From NCBI GenBank assembly GCA_963853835.1, contig OY970824.1, positions 65,800,884 to 65,864,883 of the forward strand: a DNA stretch of 64,000 nucleotides. Direction: 5' to 3'. Made by a program: the position numbers and the translations under genes. Source of the stretch: Calendula officinalis. Lineage: Eukaryota > Streptophyta > Magnoliopsida > Asterales > Asteraceae. Under the pieces are notes generated by a model. It was not told where the DNA came from and did no database searches. It saw only the letters and a program-made list of their open reading frames with translations. Below are positions 47,448 to 60,592 of the stretch, piece by piece. Position 1 is the first letter of the stretch. Every line of letters begins with the position of its first letter.

Positions 47448-47478
47448 CCGCGGCATCGTGCGGCTAGAAACCAACTAG
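47448..47478 (+). mobile_element. Possible Helitron 3' end
   Basis: Hairpin CCGCGGCATCGTGCGG, eleven bases, then CTAG followed by T, as in the 3' end at 37386. I did not find the matching 5' end, so only the terminus is called. Confidence 0.4.
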
Positions 47479-47699
47479 TCTGAATATAATTATGAGTCTT
47501 AAAACGGGTGTTTTTGCTTGAGCATGAGTGAGTCTATAGATTTGGTTCTAAATGACTCAATGGACTACAAAAAGGTCATATACGATAACTATAAAACAAA
47601 TCAACATATTCATTGACGCAACTCGGGCTTTTAAAATCGACTAAAAACTATTTATTTTTTTTATTATTTATTTATTTATAAATAAACCAATAATGTTGT

Positions 47700-49076
47700 T
47701 TTTCTTCAGAAAATGGAAAAGAAACAGTGTTGTAAAAGCGACCCGATTGAGTATTCCAGTCCTGAACAGACAAACGCAACAGAGAGAGACGTTGTTTTGA
47801 TGATTCCGCTTTTGAAGGGCCACTTTTTCGATCTGCAATAAAATATCCATTCAACTCTACAATCTCAGGTAAATTCCTACCAATGCATCTAATCAAATAC
47901 CGAATCGATCTTATTTTATTCGATCACCTTTTCAATTATTTCACACTTTTCGCTGGATTCTCGAATTCGTCTTAGGTAATTGCTACAATGCCTCTAATCA
48001 CACTATATATTGTTAACTGTTTTGATTCTTATTGTTCTCCAATCGAATTAGTGACTTCGTATGTTATAAATTGCTTTGAAGAAGCTTAAATCACACATGC
48101 ATCATGGTTGCTTAATCGTTTAATTGATTTTCAGTTGAATCAGTTTATCGATATGTTCCAGGCGGTATTCAAGTCTTCGTTCAGCTGGATTAGGTTTTTA
48201 TGCTTTAGTTTTTATGAAATACGTTATTCAATTACAATGTAGCATCAAATTTAGGGGAAAAGGGAACTCGAGTAGGGAAGAGGCATCTAATAAGTTGTTT
48301 TTGTAGCTCATAAGATTCTAAACTTCGGATTTCTCACTACCAGAACGTTCATATGATGTGCTAACTGTACGAATGAGATAATGAATGCATAATCTAAATT
48401 GATTTCTAGGTTTACTTTGCTTTTTTAGTGGTGAATTGTCTATGGATTCTATGTCAACCTTTTCCACTAGTTATCACCATAGAAACTTTCTTTCTGGTCC
48501 CAGCGCTACTATGATATGACACAACTAGCATAATCTCAAAATTCAAAAGTCTTAGGTTCATACATGGTGACAATAACAGGGGATTAGGAGTTCCATGATC
48601 TTGATTGAAATAGTCTCTTCAATATAGGAAATAAAATGGAAACTATTATTCATTTCCTCTCAAGGTAATTATAATAATTCACTTTTGATGGCCCTGATCA
48701 ACTTTATTCTTTGCTAGCTGCAACCCGAGTGCAGATGGATTTAATTACTTCATTTCTAAGTAAGTAGAAGAGACAAACTTTGTTTTATTGTTAGTAATGT
48801 TGATACTTTACCTATATCCTGCATGTATCCCCAAATTTTCATTATTTGCTTCATTTCAATCCATACAGCTTGTAAAAAGGTTATAAGGTGTTATAATATT
48901 TTGCAAAGAGAGTGACATATCATTTAAATTAATAGAAAAAAGAAACTAATTTGTCCAAGCTTAGCCACATAATAAGTCCATTATCATAATATTTTAAGGG
49001 ACCACTAGTTTATAAATTTATGTGGTTTTCTATCTTTTGAGCCTCATGTTTTAACAAAATTATCTTATCTTTGCAG
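47700..49076 (+). other. Probable 5' UTR exon and first intron of the OTU gene
   Basis: ACAATCTCAG followed by GTAAAT at 47869 is a plausible donor for a non-coding first exon, pairing with the acceptor TCTTTGCAG at 49068-49076. The intervening 1.2 kb has no ORF. The transcript start is not defined by the sequence, so this is inferred from the in-frame start lying in exon 2. Confidence 0.5.
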
Positions 49077-49095
49077 CAGGCAGAATATGAACTGA
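49068..49095 (+). promoter_or_regulatory. Tandem CAGCAG acceptor and two-codon uORF before the OTU start
   Basis: TTTGCAGCAG gives two acceptors three bases apart (NAGNAG), which would change only the 5' UTR. At 49087 ATGAACTGA is a minimal upstream ORF ending 20 bases before the main ATG. Either could tune translation; this is inference. Confidence 0.4.
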
Positions 49096-49115
49096 GCAAA
49101 GACAAGTCAACAAAA

Positions 49116-50857
49116 ATGTTTTCATACGGTCAAGATCCGGATGTTGTTCGGTGGGGTCTCCAGCTCTTTGATGGTGGGCCATTCACTGACAACAGTTATT
49201 CTGGATACTGTCCACAAAATTATACAGATTGTTATCATGATCAGTATTCTACAGAAACCAGTTATAACACGGAATATATCAACACAGAAAATGACAAACA
49301 TTCAATACTTCCGTTTTCGGTTGCAGAATCATCTCTACCTTCTTGTGAAGAAGTTGATCATTCACAAACATCTTTTTATTTACAAGATTCAGTTACTCAA
49401 TCTATGGCACACTACAGTCTTGGTAACGTTTATATCCTTTTGATTATTTAATTTTCTGATTTTAGTTATATTTATTCTTTTGATTTTAGTTATATTTATA
49501 TACTTTTTTATAGGCGACGATGAAAATACAAATGATATCCCACCTTCTAGTTCATGTGGTAGTCCTACAGGGCAGTTGAACTTTGAGGAAGAATGGGCTT
49601 ATTCATTAGAGCTGAGTGATGAATATGCTTTTGATGATGAAGTAGGAAAAAGGTTGAATCAAATGGCTTCTGTTCCTGTAAGTATAGTATTTTCAAGTAT
49701 TATAACTCATAATAATAGTTTTTTTTTATCGATTAAATAATTAACAATTTGTTGTTGGATTTCTGTAGCATGTACCAAGAGTCAATGGAGAAATACCTTC
49801 TGTAGATGAGGCAACTTTAGATCACCAGAGACTACTCGACAGGTATTAGGAAATATAATACTATAATAATTTATAAAAAATATCGCGATGCTTAAAAATA
49901 AGTTTTGTTTTTACAGGCTGTTGTTATATCAATTAGTAGAGTCTAAAGTTCGAGGAGACGGAAATTGCCAGGTGTGATTTGAACATTAATTAACATGTTT
50001 ATTTTAAGACATGATGGAGTCTGAATATAATTAAAAACTGTAATTTATCTCTCAGTTTAGAGCTCTTTCAGATCAAGTTTACCGTTCGGCAGAGCACCAT
50101 AAATTTGTGAGACAACAAATTGTAAATCAGGTTGGTCTAGAAATGTGATTATTTCCATCAGATGACACAAAGTATTCCTTTTTTTTAAATTTAATATTGA
50201 TTATTTTTTCCAAAGCTTAAATTACGTGCAGATATATACGAGGGATACGTCCCCATGGTTTATAGTGACTACTTGAAGAATATGGCCAAGTATTTTACCA
50301 CTTCTTTTTTGATAATATTTGGTAATACTTTTTCGTCTTACTATTTGTTTCTGATTTTTGTGAATGTGAATTAGGGTGGGTGAATGGGGTGATCATGTCA
50401 CTTTGCAGGCTGCTGCTGATGTGGTATGCAATAACATAAATATTTTTTATACATATGTATGTTTAATAACATGATTTTTTATGGTGCAGTATGGCATTAA
50501 AATCTTTGTAATCACATCATTCAAGGACACTTGCTATATTGAGATTGTTCCGAGTGTTCAAAGATCAAATCGAGGTAATTAATATCATATTATCTTGACG
50601 TAATAAATAGTCACAAGTTATGGCAATTAAAATATTTATTTGACTGTTATTTTTTATTCTAGTAATTTTCTTAAGCTTCTGGGCGGAGGTTCACTACAAT
50701 TCAATATATCCTGTGGAAGGTAAGACAATCTGTAGCCTATAATATCATTAACTTAATACAAATTATCTTACATTATGCACTGAGATGAAATGTGTTATTC
50801 TTATGTTGTAATCGTCTACATACTCTATATCCAGAAGTATCAAATATGAGATCATGA
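49116..50857 (+). CDS. OTU-domain deubiquitinase, ten coding exons
   Basis: Cysteine protease of the ovarian-tumour family that removes ubiquitin from proteins; closest in layout to Arabidopsis OTU9/10-type proteins by recollection. Coding exons: 49116-49422, 49514-49677, 49769-49842, 49917-49971, 50056-50130, 50216-50289, 50375-50423, 50490-50574, 50663-50719, 50835-50857. All junctions are GT-AG and join to 320 codons in frame. The N terminus starts MFSYGQDPDVVRWGLQL, typical of the family. Residues 20-160 are a polar, probably disordered region. The OTU domain starts near residue 180, with the catalytic DGNC at 196-199 (Asp196, Cys199), FRALSDQVY and RADIYEGYVP after it, and the catalytic His305 in EVHYNSIYP. 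The last exon is only seven codons, so the C terminus is shorter than I expect, and its acceptor is the weakest call. No damage is visible. Confidence 0.92.
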
Positions 50858-53770
50858 AGCAGTGATTTGCAACTCTCTTTGATTTGAATATAATTGTATT
50901 AATTAAATGAGTATGTAGCAAGCTAGGAATACCATCTCTCAAAATTATTATACTGTTTAAAACTTAAAAGCAAGAATTAACTTTAAACGAGAGTATCACA
51001 AATCTTTGAGTTTTTGCAAAGACAAGTAAAAACTAAAAGAGATGATCACCCGTTGACTTTCCAACCTTTTGATAAATCTGAGCAGAAAGGTACATCATCC
51101 AATGCATATGATACTAGTTAGTTAGTTGACCTACTACTAAAATTAAATGAAAAAGTTCACCATTTGGAGGCTTATGGGATTTTCCTTTTTCATTTTATTT
51201 TTAACGATACCTTTTTTGCACTTATACTCTAATACTTTGGGTTTATGTGATTTTCCTAGCTGATTCTTATAAAACATTATTTTTCTATATTAAGCAATTT
51301 ATACTTTTACTTTCTTTTTATAATTACACACCTCAAGACATAATTATCCTGGTCAGTCAAACTATAAGTCCCATATTGAAGACCCACTTTTTCCAGAACT
51401 AAAATGATTAAATAACGTACAACCATTTATATATTATGTACAAGTTATTATAATAAAATTGTTCCTGAGTCGATTGATCTGGAAAATAGAAATAGCAAAA
51501 GCGCTTAGATTTTTCCAACCTGAAATCTTGGTTTGTCGTCTTTGACTTGCATCAGCAGCGACGTGTTCGGTCCAGCTCCGACGGCCTCCTCCTGCAACGT
51601 TTTGTTACATGTCAAAATACTTATTTGGACTTTCATCACATTTTTTTCTAGTTTCTAGGCTTTATAAATTGTCTATTTGATATTTTTAAACATACTGATT
51701 TCTTTGAGTGGCCGACAGTCATCTAATTGTTATCTTGACCATTTATAAACTATTTACTAATCATCTGTTTACCTATTGAAGGTATAACTTTAGAATATCA
51801 TTTCAGATTTCCTGTCCGCAAGACTATGACAATGTAGTTTTTTGAAAATAAATGAGATAATTTAAACAAAGTTCCGTTTACCAGGATAGACATTCAAACA
51901 CAATGAGGTTCACATAGAAGCACTTTTAGTCCAAAAGAATGGACACATAACTACCGATAATGAAGTCGTCGGCTTCTGGAAGGTCAACCTTTGATATAGA
52001 CTTGGTAATACGCTTCAAAATTCATAAACGTGCAGCAATAACCGGTCCTTCACGCCAAAATACATGTTACAACTTACAAATTTTATAACTACTAACAATA
52101 ACAATTATTCAACGCCAAACAAACCTAAAGCATCTAATCATATTCAAAAATTTTGATAATGACGCGTCTTTGAGGAGGTGCAGCCGTACATTGCCCATAT
52201 TTTATAGAGTCCCAATATTTATATATATAATATTAAAATTTAAGTCAACTTAATAATTTAATAGGAAAAAAATTAGAAAGTCTAAATTTTTATAAAAATC
52301 TTATATTTAGAGGGTCCATTTTCATATTTTCGCACAGGACACTTAAAATCTCGGAGACGCTGATGACGCTTAATTGTTTACAAAAAATAAAAATTAATTA
52401 TATTTAAATAATTATCTTATGTTTTTCTTCATGATTTACCTTCTAGCAAACATGATTCTCTTTACCTCTGGAAATCAATTTAATACAAAAATAATCCACT
52501 AAAATCGAAAAATGGATCATGAGATCACTAAACCCTTTCGTCAACATTAATGCCAAGATACTAATCTGCTTACAGAATTTGTTGCTTTAAAAATCTTTGT
52601 TTTATTTAATTAGTCAATCTTCATAATACATTTAAGTTGCTTATGAATTGCATAGCGTATTAGTATGGCGGAAAATTTTGGTGAAATTTTTTATCGAATT
52701 GTTTTACATGGGTAAAGATAACCATGTTTTGTAAAGAAAAAAAATATTGAATCATGAAAGCAAACATGAGATAATCATTCGGAATTTTAATAAAAAAATT
52801 ATTTTTAATTTTTTTATTGACATCCGAGTTATCATTATCAAAATCATTATTCAAAATTATGATGCTTTATATTAAATTGACTTCACATTTTATGATAATT
52901 AGTATAAACTTTAATTTCGTTTTTAAATGAAAAGGGTCTTACTATTGCAACTTTAGCATATACGTTCGATGTCGAGATTCCATCTCATTATTTTCTCCAC
53001 ATGGTGGGTTTTCAAGCAACTAAACAAATAAAGGACAAATTCAATTCCTTGCGCCAACAGCCGTTTGCTTCTTGCGCCATTGGTTTTGGTATTTTGTGGG
53101 CCACTTTATTCTATATACATGTTTTAATTTATAAAATTTTGATTAAATGTTGGGATTTTTATGACAAAATTATTTAAATTTCTTCAATTTTAGAGTTCTA
53201 ATAGATATAGAAAAAAAGATCACTGAATTTGGTCACATGGTTATAAGATCCATTACTTTTGTTTAATATATATTTAGTTTTAAGGTCGAGGGGTGCTGAA
53301 GCTTCTATCCTATGGACATTTTTTGTTAAATTTTATTTATCAAACTAGTTAACGATATAGGGTATGAAGATGGTAGAATAAACTATTAAATAAAAAAGTT
53401 CAAATATCTATTATGACAGTTAAGATTTGATAATTAAATATTAAGATCAATGCCGTAGAGATTCTCCTATTTATCTATTATATATATTTATACGTTATGA
53501 AAGTTATTTTATGTGATTTTGGAAATAGTTTAACAATGTAAAAATTTTCAGATGTTAATTATTATTTTTCTGTTTTATAGAGTTCATGATGAAATCACCC
53601 CTATGTTGTGGGTCAAACATTATTATTTTTCAGTTTCTTTAATAAAAAAAATTGGATCATTTATCGACTCGGACAAAGTTAAGACTTAACCGGAAGCTCC
53701 TTATGTTAATCGTTGACAAAGGCACAAAGCTATGATGACCAACGCCGTCAAGTTTAAGGAAAAAAAGGTA
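50858..53770. other. Intergenic, with two weak exon-like fragments
   Basis: AT-rich. On the minus strand 51505-51591 reads as a 28-codon terminal exon after AACGTTGCAG (starting EEAVGAGPNTSLLMQVKDD) and ending TAA. Around 51900-52020 a second minus-strand open stretch contains KVDLPEADDFIIGSYVSIL. I do not recognise either and they do not join into a gene. They may be decayed or captured pieces. The rest shows nothing I can support. Confidence 0.4.
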
Positions 53771-53778
53771 TTTTATAC

Positions 53779-54100
53779 TAGGGGTGATTATCGGGCCAAA
53801 ACCGAACCGAACCGATAGAACCGATAACTGATAACGATGGATTTTCAAAACCGAAACCGAACCGACAGCATGTTATCGGTTTCGGTTCGGTTTCGGTTTG
53901 GTTCGGTTTCGGTTCGGTTATTTTAGGCCAAATATTCATCCTTTTCCGAAAACCGAACCGATAGAACCGATAACCGATAACGATGAATTTTCAAAATCGA
54001 AACCGAACCGATAACATGTTATCGGTTTCAGTTCGGTTTCGGTCGGTTTTCGGTTCGGTTCGGTTCGGTTCGGTTTTTTCGGTCCAAATGCTCACGCCTA
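53779..54100. mobile_element. hAT-like MITE built of CCGAACCGA words
   Basis: Ends TAGGGGTGATTATCGGGCC and, in reverse complement, TAGGCGTGAGCATTTGGACC. An exact 8-bp duplication TTTTATAC is at 53771-53778 and 54101-54108. Internally a hairpin-forming unit (CCGAACCGATAGAACCGATA against TTATCGGTTTCGGTTCGG) occurs twice, at about 53800-53930 and 53945-54085. Confidence 0.9.
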
Positions 54101-54108
54101 TTTTATAC

Positions 54109-54323
54109 CATGTAACTAGAAATTTTATAAAATATTAAATTCTAAGTAAAAAAATAGAAGTAGATTTAATTTAAGTAGTAACATACGAAACAGCACTAGT
54201 CAAAAGACAAACATTATAAATCTCAGATCTTTAATGTGAACATAATATTTGGACAAAAAAAGAAAATGATACTTTTTGTTCTTTTAATAAAATAGATGAA
54301 TAGTTAAGTTTTATTATTATTAA

Positions 54324-54357
<34 letters not shown>

Positions 54358-55614
54358 GATCAAACAACATAAATGTTATTTGACTTTGGACATGTTTTGA
54401 ATATTAGGATCTTAATATTGATATAATTTTGAATATTAAGATCAAATATTGCTAGGCTAAGAGCTTATTGGTTAATATCTAAAGCGACCAACAACTTTGC
54501 GAGTTGTCTAAGTAGATGAACATCTGTAACAACATAAGAATATTTTTTTTTTTAACTTATAGGAATTAAAACTTGTAGCTCCTGAAATTATAACTCTTAT
54601 AAAAATTAAATTCAATTCACCTATGCCAGTTTTTACTTATCTTCATGTTCACATTGTTCAAAGAATAACTAATGTTTTCATACTAGATATATGAAGAAAA
54701 GACTAAAGTTCAATTTTTCTTTCATTAATTAACACGGGTCAACTTTTGTACATGTGCAACATGAATTATCCCACAAATCCTATCATGTCTTATATCCAAA
54801 CTAGTCTTAATTACTTAACCATGTGAAACTGCTGGTAATGTTTACCTAACACTTAGTTAGGTTAGTTAGTAGGTTTGTACATACCATAATTTTTGTATTA
54901 GATTTGATTGAACATACAATCATTTTAGAATATTTTTTTGGTTAATTATAAAACTAAAAAATGACAATAATTTATTATCGTAAAGGATATAACAGGATTT
55001 GGATTGTTATAACATGTGGCAACCCTTTAATAAGCTACATTGAATCACCATATATCAATTGATTTATAACTATCCAATAATAAAAGATAAAATTGAAACA
55101 GAAAAATAGTTGATTAAACTATCAATCAATAATAAATAAGAAGATTGAAACCGTTAAAAAAAATGTAAATAAATAAGAAGATGAAATATGAAGATTTAGT
55201 TAGATTTTTTAATACTGCTTTTCACAAGTTATTTACATAAAACTTAACGTATACTGTAATCTTACTGATTGCTGGTTAAAGACGACAAAAGTAACTCTAA
55301 TATCTAGATGGAAAAGTGGTAAGCACACGGAAAACAAAACCCGACACAAATATGAGTAAAATGTTATTGCTACACCTCACCTACGATCCTTCTTACACGT
55401 GCTTCCCTCTTGACTTGTTTTTCTTTATTTATAATTCCAAAATTATAAATGAAAATAGTACATAACAAAACCAATAATAGTCGATTGTTGTTACCACATG
55501 ACAAGTAATTTAGTGGATCGTATTATCCTTACTTTTTTCTTATTTTTCTAAGAGTGATCAAACTTTATTCGTTATGTATGTGACTTAATTGTTATCATGA
55601 ATATTTCTAAACCT
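54109..55614. other. Intergenic, with an (ATT)n microsatellite
   Basis: Very AT-rich with an ATT trinucleotide run at about 54314-54357. No gene or element ends recognised. Confidence 0.5.
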
Positions 55615-55623
55615 ATCTTTTAA

Positions 55624-55990
55624 GGATAAAATGCATTTTAGTATCTTGAACTTGGCTAACTGGGTCATCTAGTACCCTGAACTATTAAAGGTGCAGAATG
55701 GTACCCTGAACTTGACAAAATGGTCGATTTAGTACCCTAACTCACTAATTTTGCTTTGTTTTTCACTACATTTGCTTCTAATATCAATATATTGAGATGA
55801 TCGTATATTTTTTTGTCCGTCAAAAGCCCCAACGAAAGTAAAACAAGTGAAAAAACAAGCTCAAATTAGTGAGTCAGGGTACTAAATCGACCATTTTGTC
55901 AAGTTCAGGGTACCATGCTGCACCTTTAATAGTTCAGGGTAGTAGAGGACCTAGTTAGCCAAATTTAGGGTACTAAAATGCATTTTGACC
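55624..55990. mobile_element. Short MULE-type MITE with long TIRs
   Basis: The TIRs are about 130 bp: GCATTTTAGTA, CTAACTGGGTCATCTA, TGAACTATTAAAGGTGCAG and AAAATGGTCGATTTAGTACC recur inverted. The exact 9-bp duplication ATCTTTTAA is at 55615-55623 and 55991-55999, as for Mutator-like elements. At 367 bp there is little between the arms. Confidence 0.92.
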
Positions 55991-55999
55991 ATCTTTTAA

Positions 56000-56669
56000 A
56001 CTTCTTATATGTGTTTACGTAACAGAAATCAAAATCACGATCTTTACAAGTTTATTTTGAACATTCTTACTGTTAGTGTTTATTTCCTTTCTTATAATAA
56101 AAAATAGGAAAATGATAATAACAGCCCTAAGGGCTATCACTAAGACGTCAAGACACGCATTAAAAACTTGTACAATAATCAATAACCGCCCCCTACATTT
56201 TAAGAATCATCCCCCACTACTAAAAGTCAAACAATTTATACACGTAACCACCTCTTATTGACAAACAAAACCTTAAAAAATAAAGAACCATTTGAAAACT
56301 TTGGTAAAAAAGCCTTCAATTTTGCAAAAAAGGACCCACAGTTTCAGGTAATTGATGGGCCAAACCCTTTTTCATTAAATTGGTTTATTTTGAAGTTGGC
56401 GCCAACTAAAATGGCCCTACTTCTTGCCACTACTATGACACAAAATTGCAACACACGTCAACCTTCGTCCTGGGTTATTGCCGGTCACTTTTGTCTATTT
56501 ATTTGTTCTTAATTGTATTGTATTAACAAATAATACACATTTTATTTTTTCAGCCTTATTAAATAAGATTTAATGTATAATAATAATAATAATTAGACTA
56601 TAACATATTAATAAGGCGAGTTCTGACTACACATAATTTAATAAATTAGTTGTATTATTATGAAAGGGA
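56000..56669. other. Intergenic, no gene recognised
   Basis: ORFs at 56076-56261 and 56258-56512 abut but show no motif, and the composition does not stand out as coding. Nothing else supportable. Confidence 0.45.
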
Positions 56670-56674
56670 ATAAG

Positions 56675-57418
56675 TGTAGGAGCTAATACCAATTTTCATT
56701 AAATAAAATACAATACAATTGGGAAATGACTAAAAAACAAATACAAGATTGAAATAAGAATAAGTAGAAACAAAGAAGAACAAGTTTTGGTTGAGTCTCG
56801 TGAAATTCACGATCTCCTTAAAATAGATTCGTCGTCTATCTCCCAGGGTAAAACAACCGAGTAGTTTTACACTACCGAATATAATCCAAGCCCGAACAAT
56901 TATCGAAAATTCTTGTGTTTAAAGAACACTAAAAATGGAGAGAGCAAATTGTGATGCTTGTAAGTGGGTGTAGACAAGTTGGTGAATGTGTGTTGGTGTG
57001 TTTTCCAATGAACCACACATCTTCTATTTATAATAGAATTTGGTCCAAAGGTTTAATGACATTCTTAATGCCATTATGACCATTATGTCATTCAATACAA
57101 AGAAAATAAAACCATTGTATTCAAATATATTTTAATGACATACATTAAAATATAAATAATATTATCAATATTATTATTTGAATACTTCCATTAACTCAAG
57201 TGACAAAAACCGAGTGGCAAAAAACCAAACCAACATGAAACCCGGGAGACGAGTGTGAATAGGTTCAAGTTCCCACTAGTTCATTTGTTTTATTTCTTTG
57301 TTCCATACACCCCACTTTGAGAGTCGATATCTCATTCATCACACTCCATTTTGGACATACCAACCATTAATTATATACACTTAAATATATAATTATATGT
57401 GTCCAAAATTTTCCAACA
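56675..57418 (-). repeat. Copia-C 3' LTR
   Basis: Identical structure to 60593-61334. The minus-strand polypurine tract CATGTGGGGGAT ends directly against it (57419-57430). Confidence 0.93.
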
Positions 57419-57430
57419 ATCCCCCACATG
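57419..57430 (-). other. Copia-C polypurine tract
   Basis: TGTGGGGGAT on the minus strand immediately before TGTTGG of the 3' LTR. This fixes the element's orientation, in agreement with the protease fragment. Confidence 0.85.
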
Positions 57431-58796
57431 AATAGAGATCGATCTAAAACACAATAAAATTTCGATAAATGTTCAACAGTTAAGTCTTGCAAAGGATAGG
57501 TAGGTGTTAGCCTTTGAACCTTCCCTTGAGAAGCACACTTAGTCTCCTAGCAGTCAGTAGACGCGATGTCCTTGAACTGAACCCGCCTTTTGTGTAGACG
57601 ACAGTATACATTCTCACAAGACTCTCCCTAACTTGTTCATATCCTCTTATCGTGCCCGTCTTGGTCATGGACACTGCCTGGTTCTGCGAGAGCTACTAAG
57701 AATTGTGCCCCAATAATTCCATTCGAAGCGACCCCACTTCTCCCTCACATAGGTGATTCTCTACAAGGAATCATTAAAAGTCGTAGTGCTTATCCTCATT
57801 GTCACTGAACTAGGAATGGACTAGGAAGTAGTACAATTTACTCCCTTTAAGAATGTTTGGAGGAATTCCGTTACCCCCACAGTGACATCCCTTCGTTTAT
57901 ACAATTAGGTTGTCCTATTGAACCTAGATCTTGGGATCTCCAGTCAACTAGGTTAGGTTTCCTTCGCATAAACTTTATTCCAAGGGCTTTAGTCTCATTC
58001 CATTATAACTAACTCTCTACTTAAGCCTTTTCATAAGCGGATCCACAATGTTATCATTTAACTTTTATAGTCAATCATGATAACTTTACTTGAGAGTAGT
58101 TGTTATATCATATTATGTCTTACCATTATACATTGTACACTTGACTAATGTAAATGTAAGACAATACCAATATATACATCAATTATTTAGAATATCTTCT
58201 TTAATTGATGTAACTTTTATGAAGATGAATGAGTACCTTAGCAAGGTACCCCCACATTCGTACGTATTTATAAGACGGTTTTCTTTCAAACCAAAATTCG
58301 TACAATGATTCATCTAACCTTCACGATGTATCTTATATAGAAGATAAGTAGTCGACACACGACATACCCCCACATTTGTACAACTTAGTAAATTAATTGC
58401 TTCAAATTTACTTATCGTTAAGTAAAATTAACAATATAATTTAATTCGTACATATCACTATGTAGTATAATCATCAATATACATTATGATATACTTGTGA
58501 CCACCTTTAGAAGTTGATTTCAAATCACACACTTTTGTATGAATAATATCAAGGAGTTTGGTTATTTCTTTCAACCAAATGGAATGATGAATTTGTTACA
58601 TTTGTGAGTTGAATCAAAATGGAATGTTGGTGGTATGCAATTAAATTTATTTAAAACCAAATTTAATTAAATTTATATGGCATAATCAACCATGTTAAAT
58701 ATTTAACAATTCAAAATAAATGAAGAACTTTATTAGCAATTATTAAAATCGCGGTTAAAAGTTGTCACATTTAATTTTAACATTTTTACCAACAAT

Positions 58797-59207
58797 TCAA
58801 CATTTTGATAACACAATTCCATTGGATTCAATCACAACCCGATTAACAAACTTAGTAAGCAACCATCCGGACACATGATTCTTACAAATCTCCGGAACAT
58901 ACAAAACATTGCTTAATGTGACATCATTTCCGAAAATCATCCTTAAGATGACATTTCCTTCACCTTTGATATCCGCGGTAGCCGAGTTTCCTATAAAAAG
59001 TTTTTGTCCATTTTCAACATCTTTGAAAGTGGTAAACAAACTTTTATTGAAACACACGTGACGGGTTGCACCCGTATCGACATACCATCTACTTGAATCG
59101 TTTCCCACCAAATTAACTTCCGACAAATTGGAAATCATAATATGCACATCTTCCTTCATATGCATTTCCATATTAGCCATTGTCACAACATTTGTCATTT
59201 TTATCAA
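58797..59207 (-). pseudogene. Copia protease-region fragment in Copia-C
   Basis: A 136-codon ORF containing WYVDTGATRHVC, the aspartic protease active site of copia elements (Asp-Thr-Gly), then LFIGNSATADIKGEG and TLSNVLYVPEI as in intact protease regions. It lacks a zinc knuckle before it and pre-integrase, integrase and reverse transcriptase after it. The start is an ATG in AT-rich non-coding sequence. It is probably what remains after internal deletion, though its openness in a young element is notable. Confidence 0.85.
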
Positions 59208-59289
59208 ATAAAAAATGAAAATATTTGACTAATAAGCCTTAACAATCAAAATGTTTCAATTAGTAGTAAGATATATTTCAAGTATCATC

Positions 59290-60280
59290 TCTTCAAGAAT
59301 CAACTCAAGAAGGCAAAGACTATCTTGTATCTTACTCACTAATATAAACCAACATTTTTCCCAAGTCTCACAATTTGAAAGTAAAATTCTAGATGCCAAA
59401 GCAATCCATAGATATAAAATCAGAAGAATTTAACTTTTACCAAATTTAAGAAAATTCAAGTAACCAAAGTTAACTTGAAAGCTAAAACAATAGAACATTT
59501 TCATTTCCAAAATCTTATAATTTCCAAATATCTCACCTTATGAGACTATATTCAAGAAACCAAAGTAATCTTGATATGTATAAAATGGAAATTAAAATTT
59601 TTCAAGAAAAGTCTATAGCCATCAATCACAAGTTTCATAAAGAAACACCATTAATTCTCAAACTTTGAAAGCAAAATTCTAGATGCCAAAGCAATCCATA
59701 GATAAAAATCCCGAAGAATTTTAGCTTTTTTCACAAGTATGAGAAAATTCAAGTAGCCAAAGCAAACTTGATCACCAAAAAATTTTAAATCCAAAAATTC
59801 AAGTACATTTTCTCACTATATGAGATTAAAGTCAAGAAAACCCAAATTATCTTGATACTTGAAACAAAATAAATCAAAACATTTATATCCAAAAGCTTTT
59901 AATTTTCAAATATCTCACACAATGAGACTATATTCAAGATACCAAAGTAATCTTGATATGTATAAAATGGAAATTACGAAAAGTTTATAAAATATTTTCT
60001 CAAACAAATTCTTTATAATTAAAGAATAATGACAATATTATGAAATATAAATCGAAAATATTTAATTTCCAAATAGTCTCACAAATTGAAACCATATGTC
60101 AAGAAGCCAAAGCTACCTTGAGATGAAGAAAATGGAAATCAAAATCACTTACAAACCAACATATTTTTTTGATATTTTAATAATCAATAAATTTCACAAT
60201 GATATACAAATGTTTGTAAAATTTATTTCAAATATCATCTCTAATGAGAATCAACTCAAGAAGCCTATGACTATCTTGAA
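59290..60280 (-). repeat. Series of short imperfect palindromes in the Copia-C leader
   Basis: A unit of the form TCAAGAAACCAAAGTAATCTTGA, with TCAAG and CTTGA arms around CCAAAG, recurs near 59296, 59453, 59551, 59749, 59831, 59931, 60094 and 60252. Altered copies (TCTAGATGCCAAAGCAATCC) are near 59387 and 59683. Spacing is mostly 70-160 bp. ATGAGACTATA words accompany several copies. A larger repeat of roughly 300 bp is visible between about 59370-59600 and 59665-59985. Confidence 0.75.
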
Positions 60281-60592
60281 CCTTACAAACAAATATGATT
60301 GCAAAACTTATAATTAACAACAATAATTTTCAAAATTATAAATTTTAAATCCAAAATTGTTTTAAACGATATACCAAGTTATTTAAAATCAAACTTTAAA
60401 AACTTGATATAATAAACTTTAAATCCAAAAAATTGATTTAACAATTTATAATAAACTTAACAAAACATCTTGTTTTACATAGACATTTCAATCAAAACTT
60501 TTTTCGAATCGATGCTATTAAAAAGCAAAAATCGAAAAAAAAATGTATTTTCCAACCGGTATTAGCAAGAGAGGAAAAATCTATTTTAAGTT

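Noticed and set aside
59290..60280. Spaced repeats that superficially resemble a CRISPR array
   Set aside because: Units are imperfect, spacing is irregular, and they lie inside a plant LTR retrotransposon.
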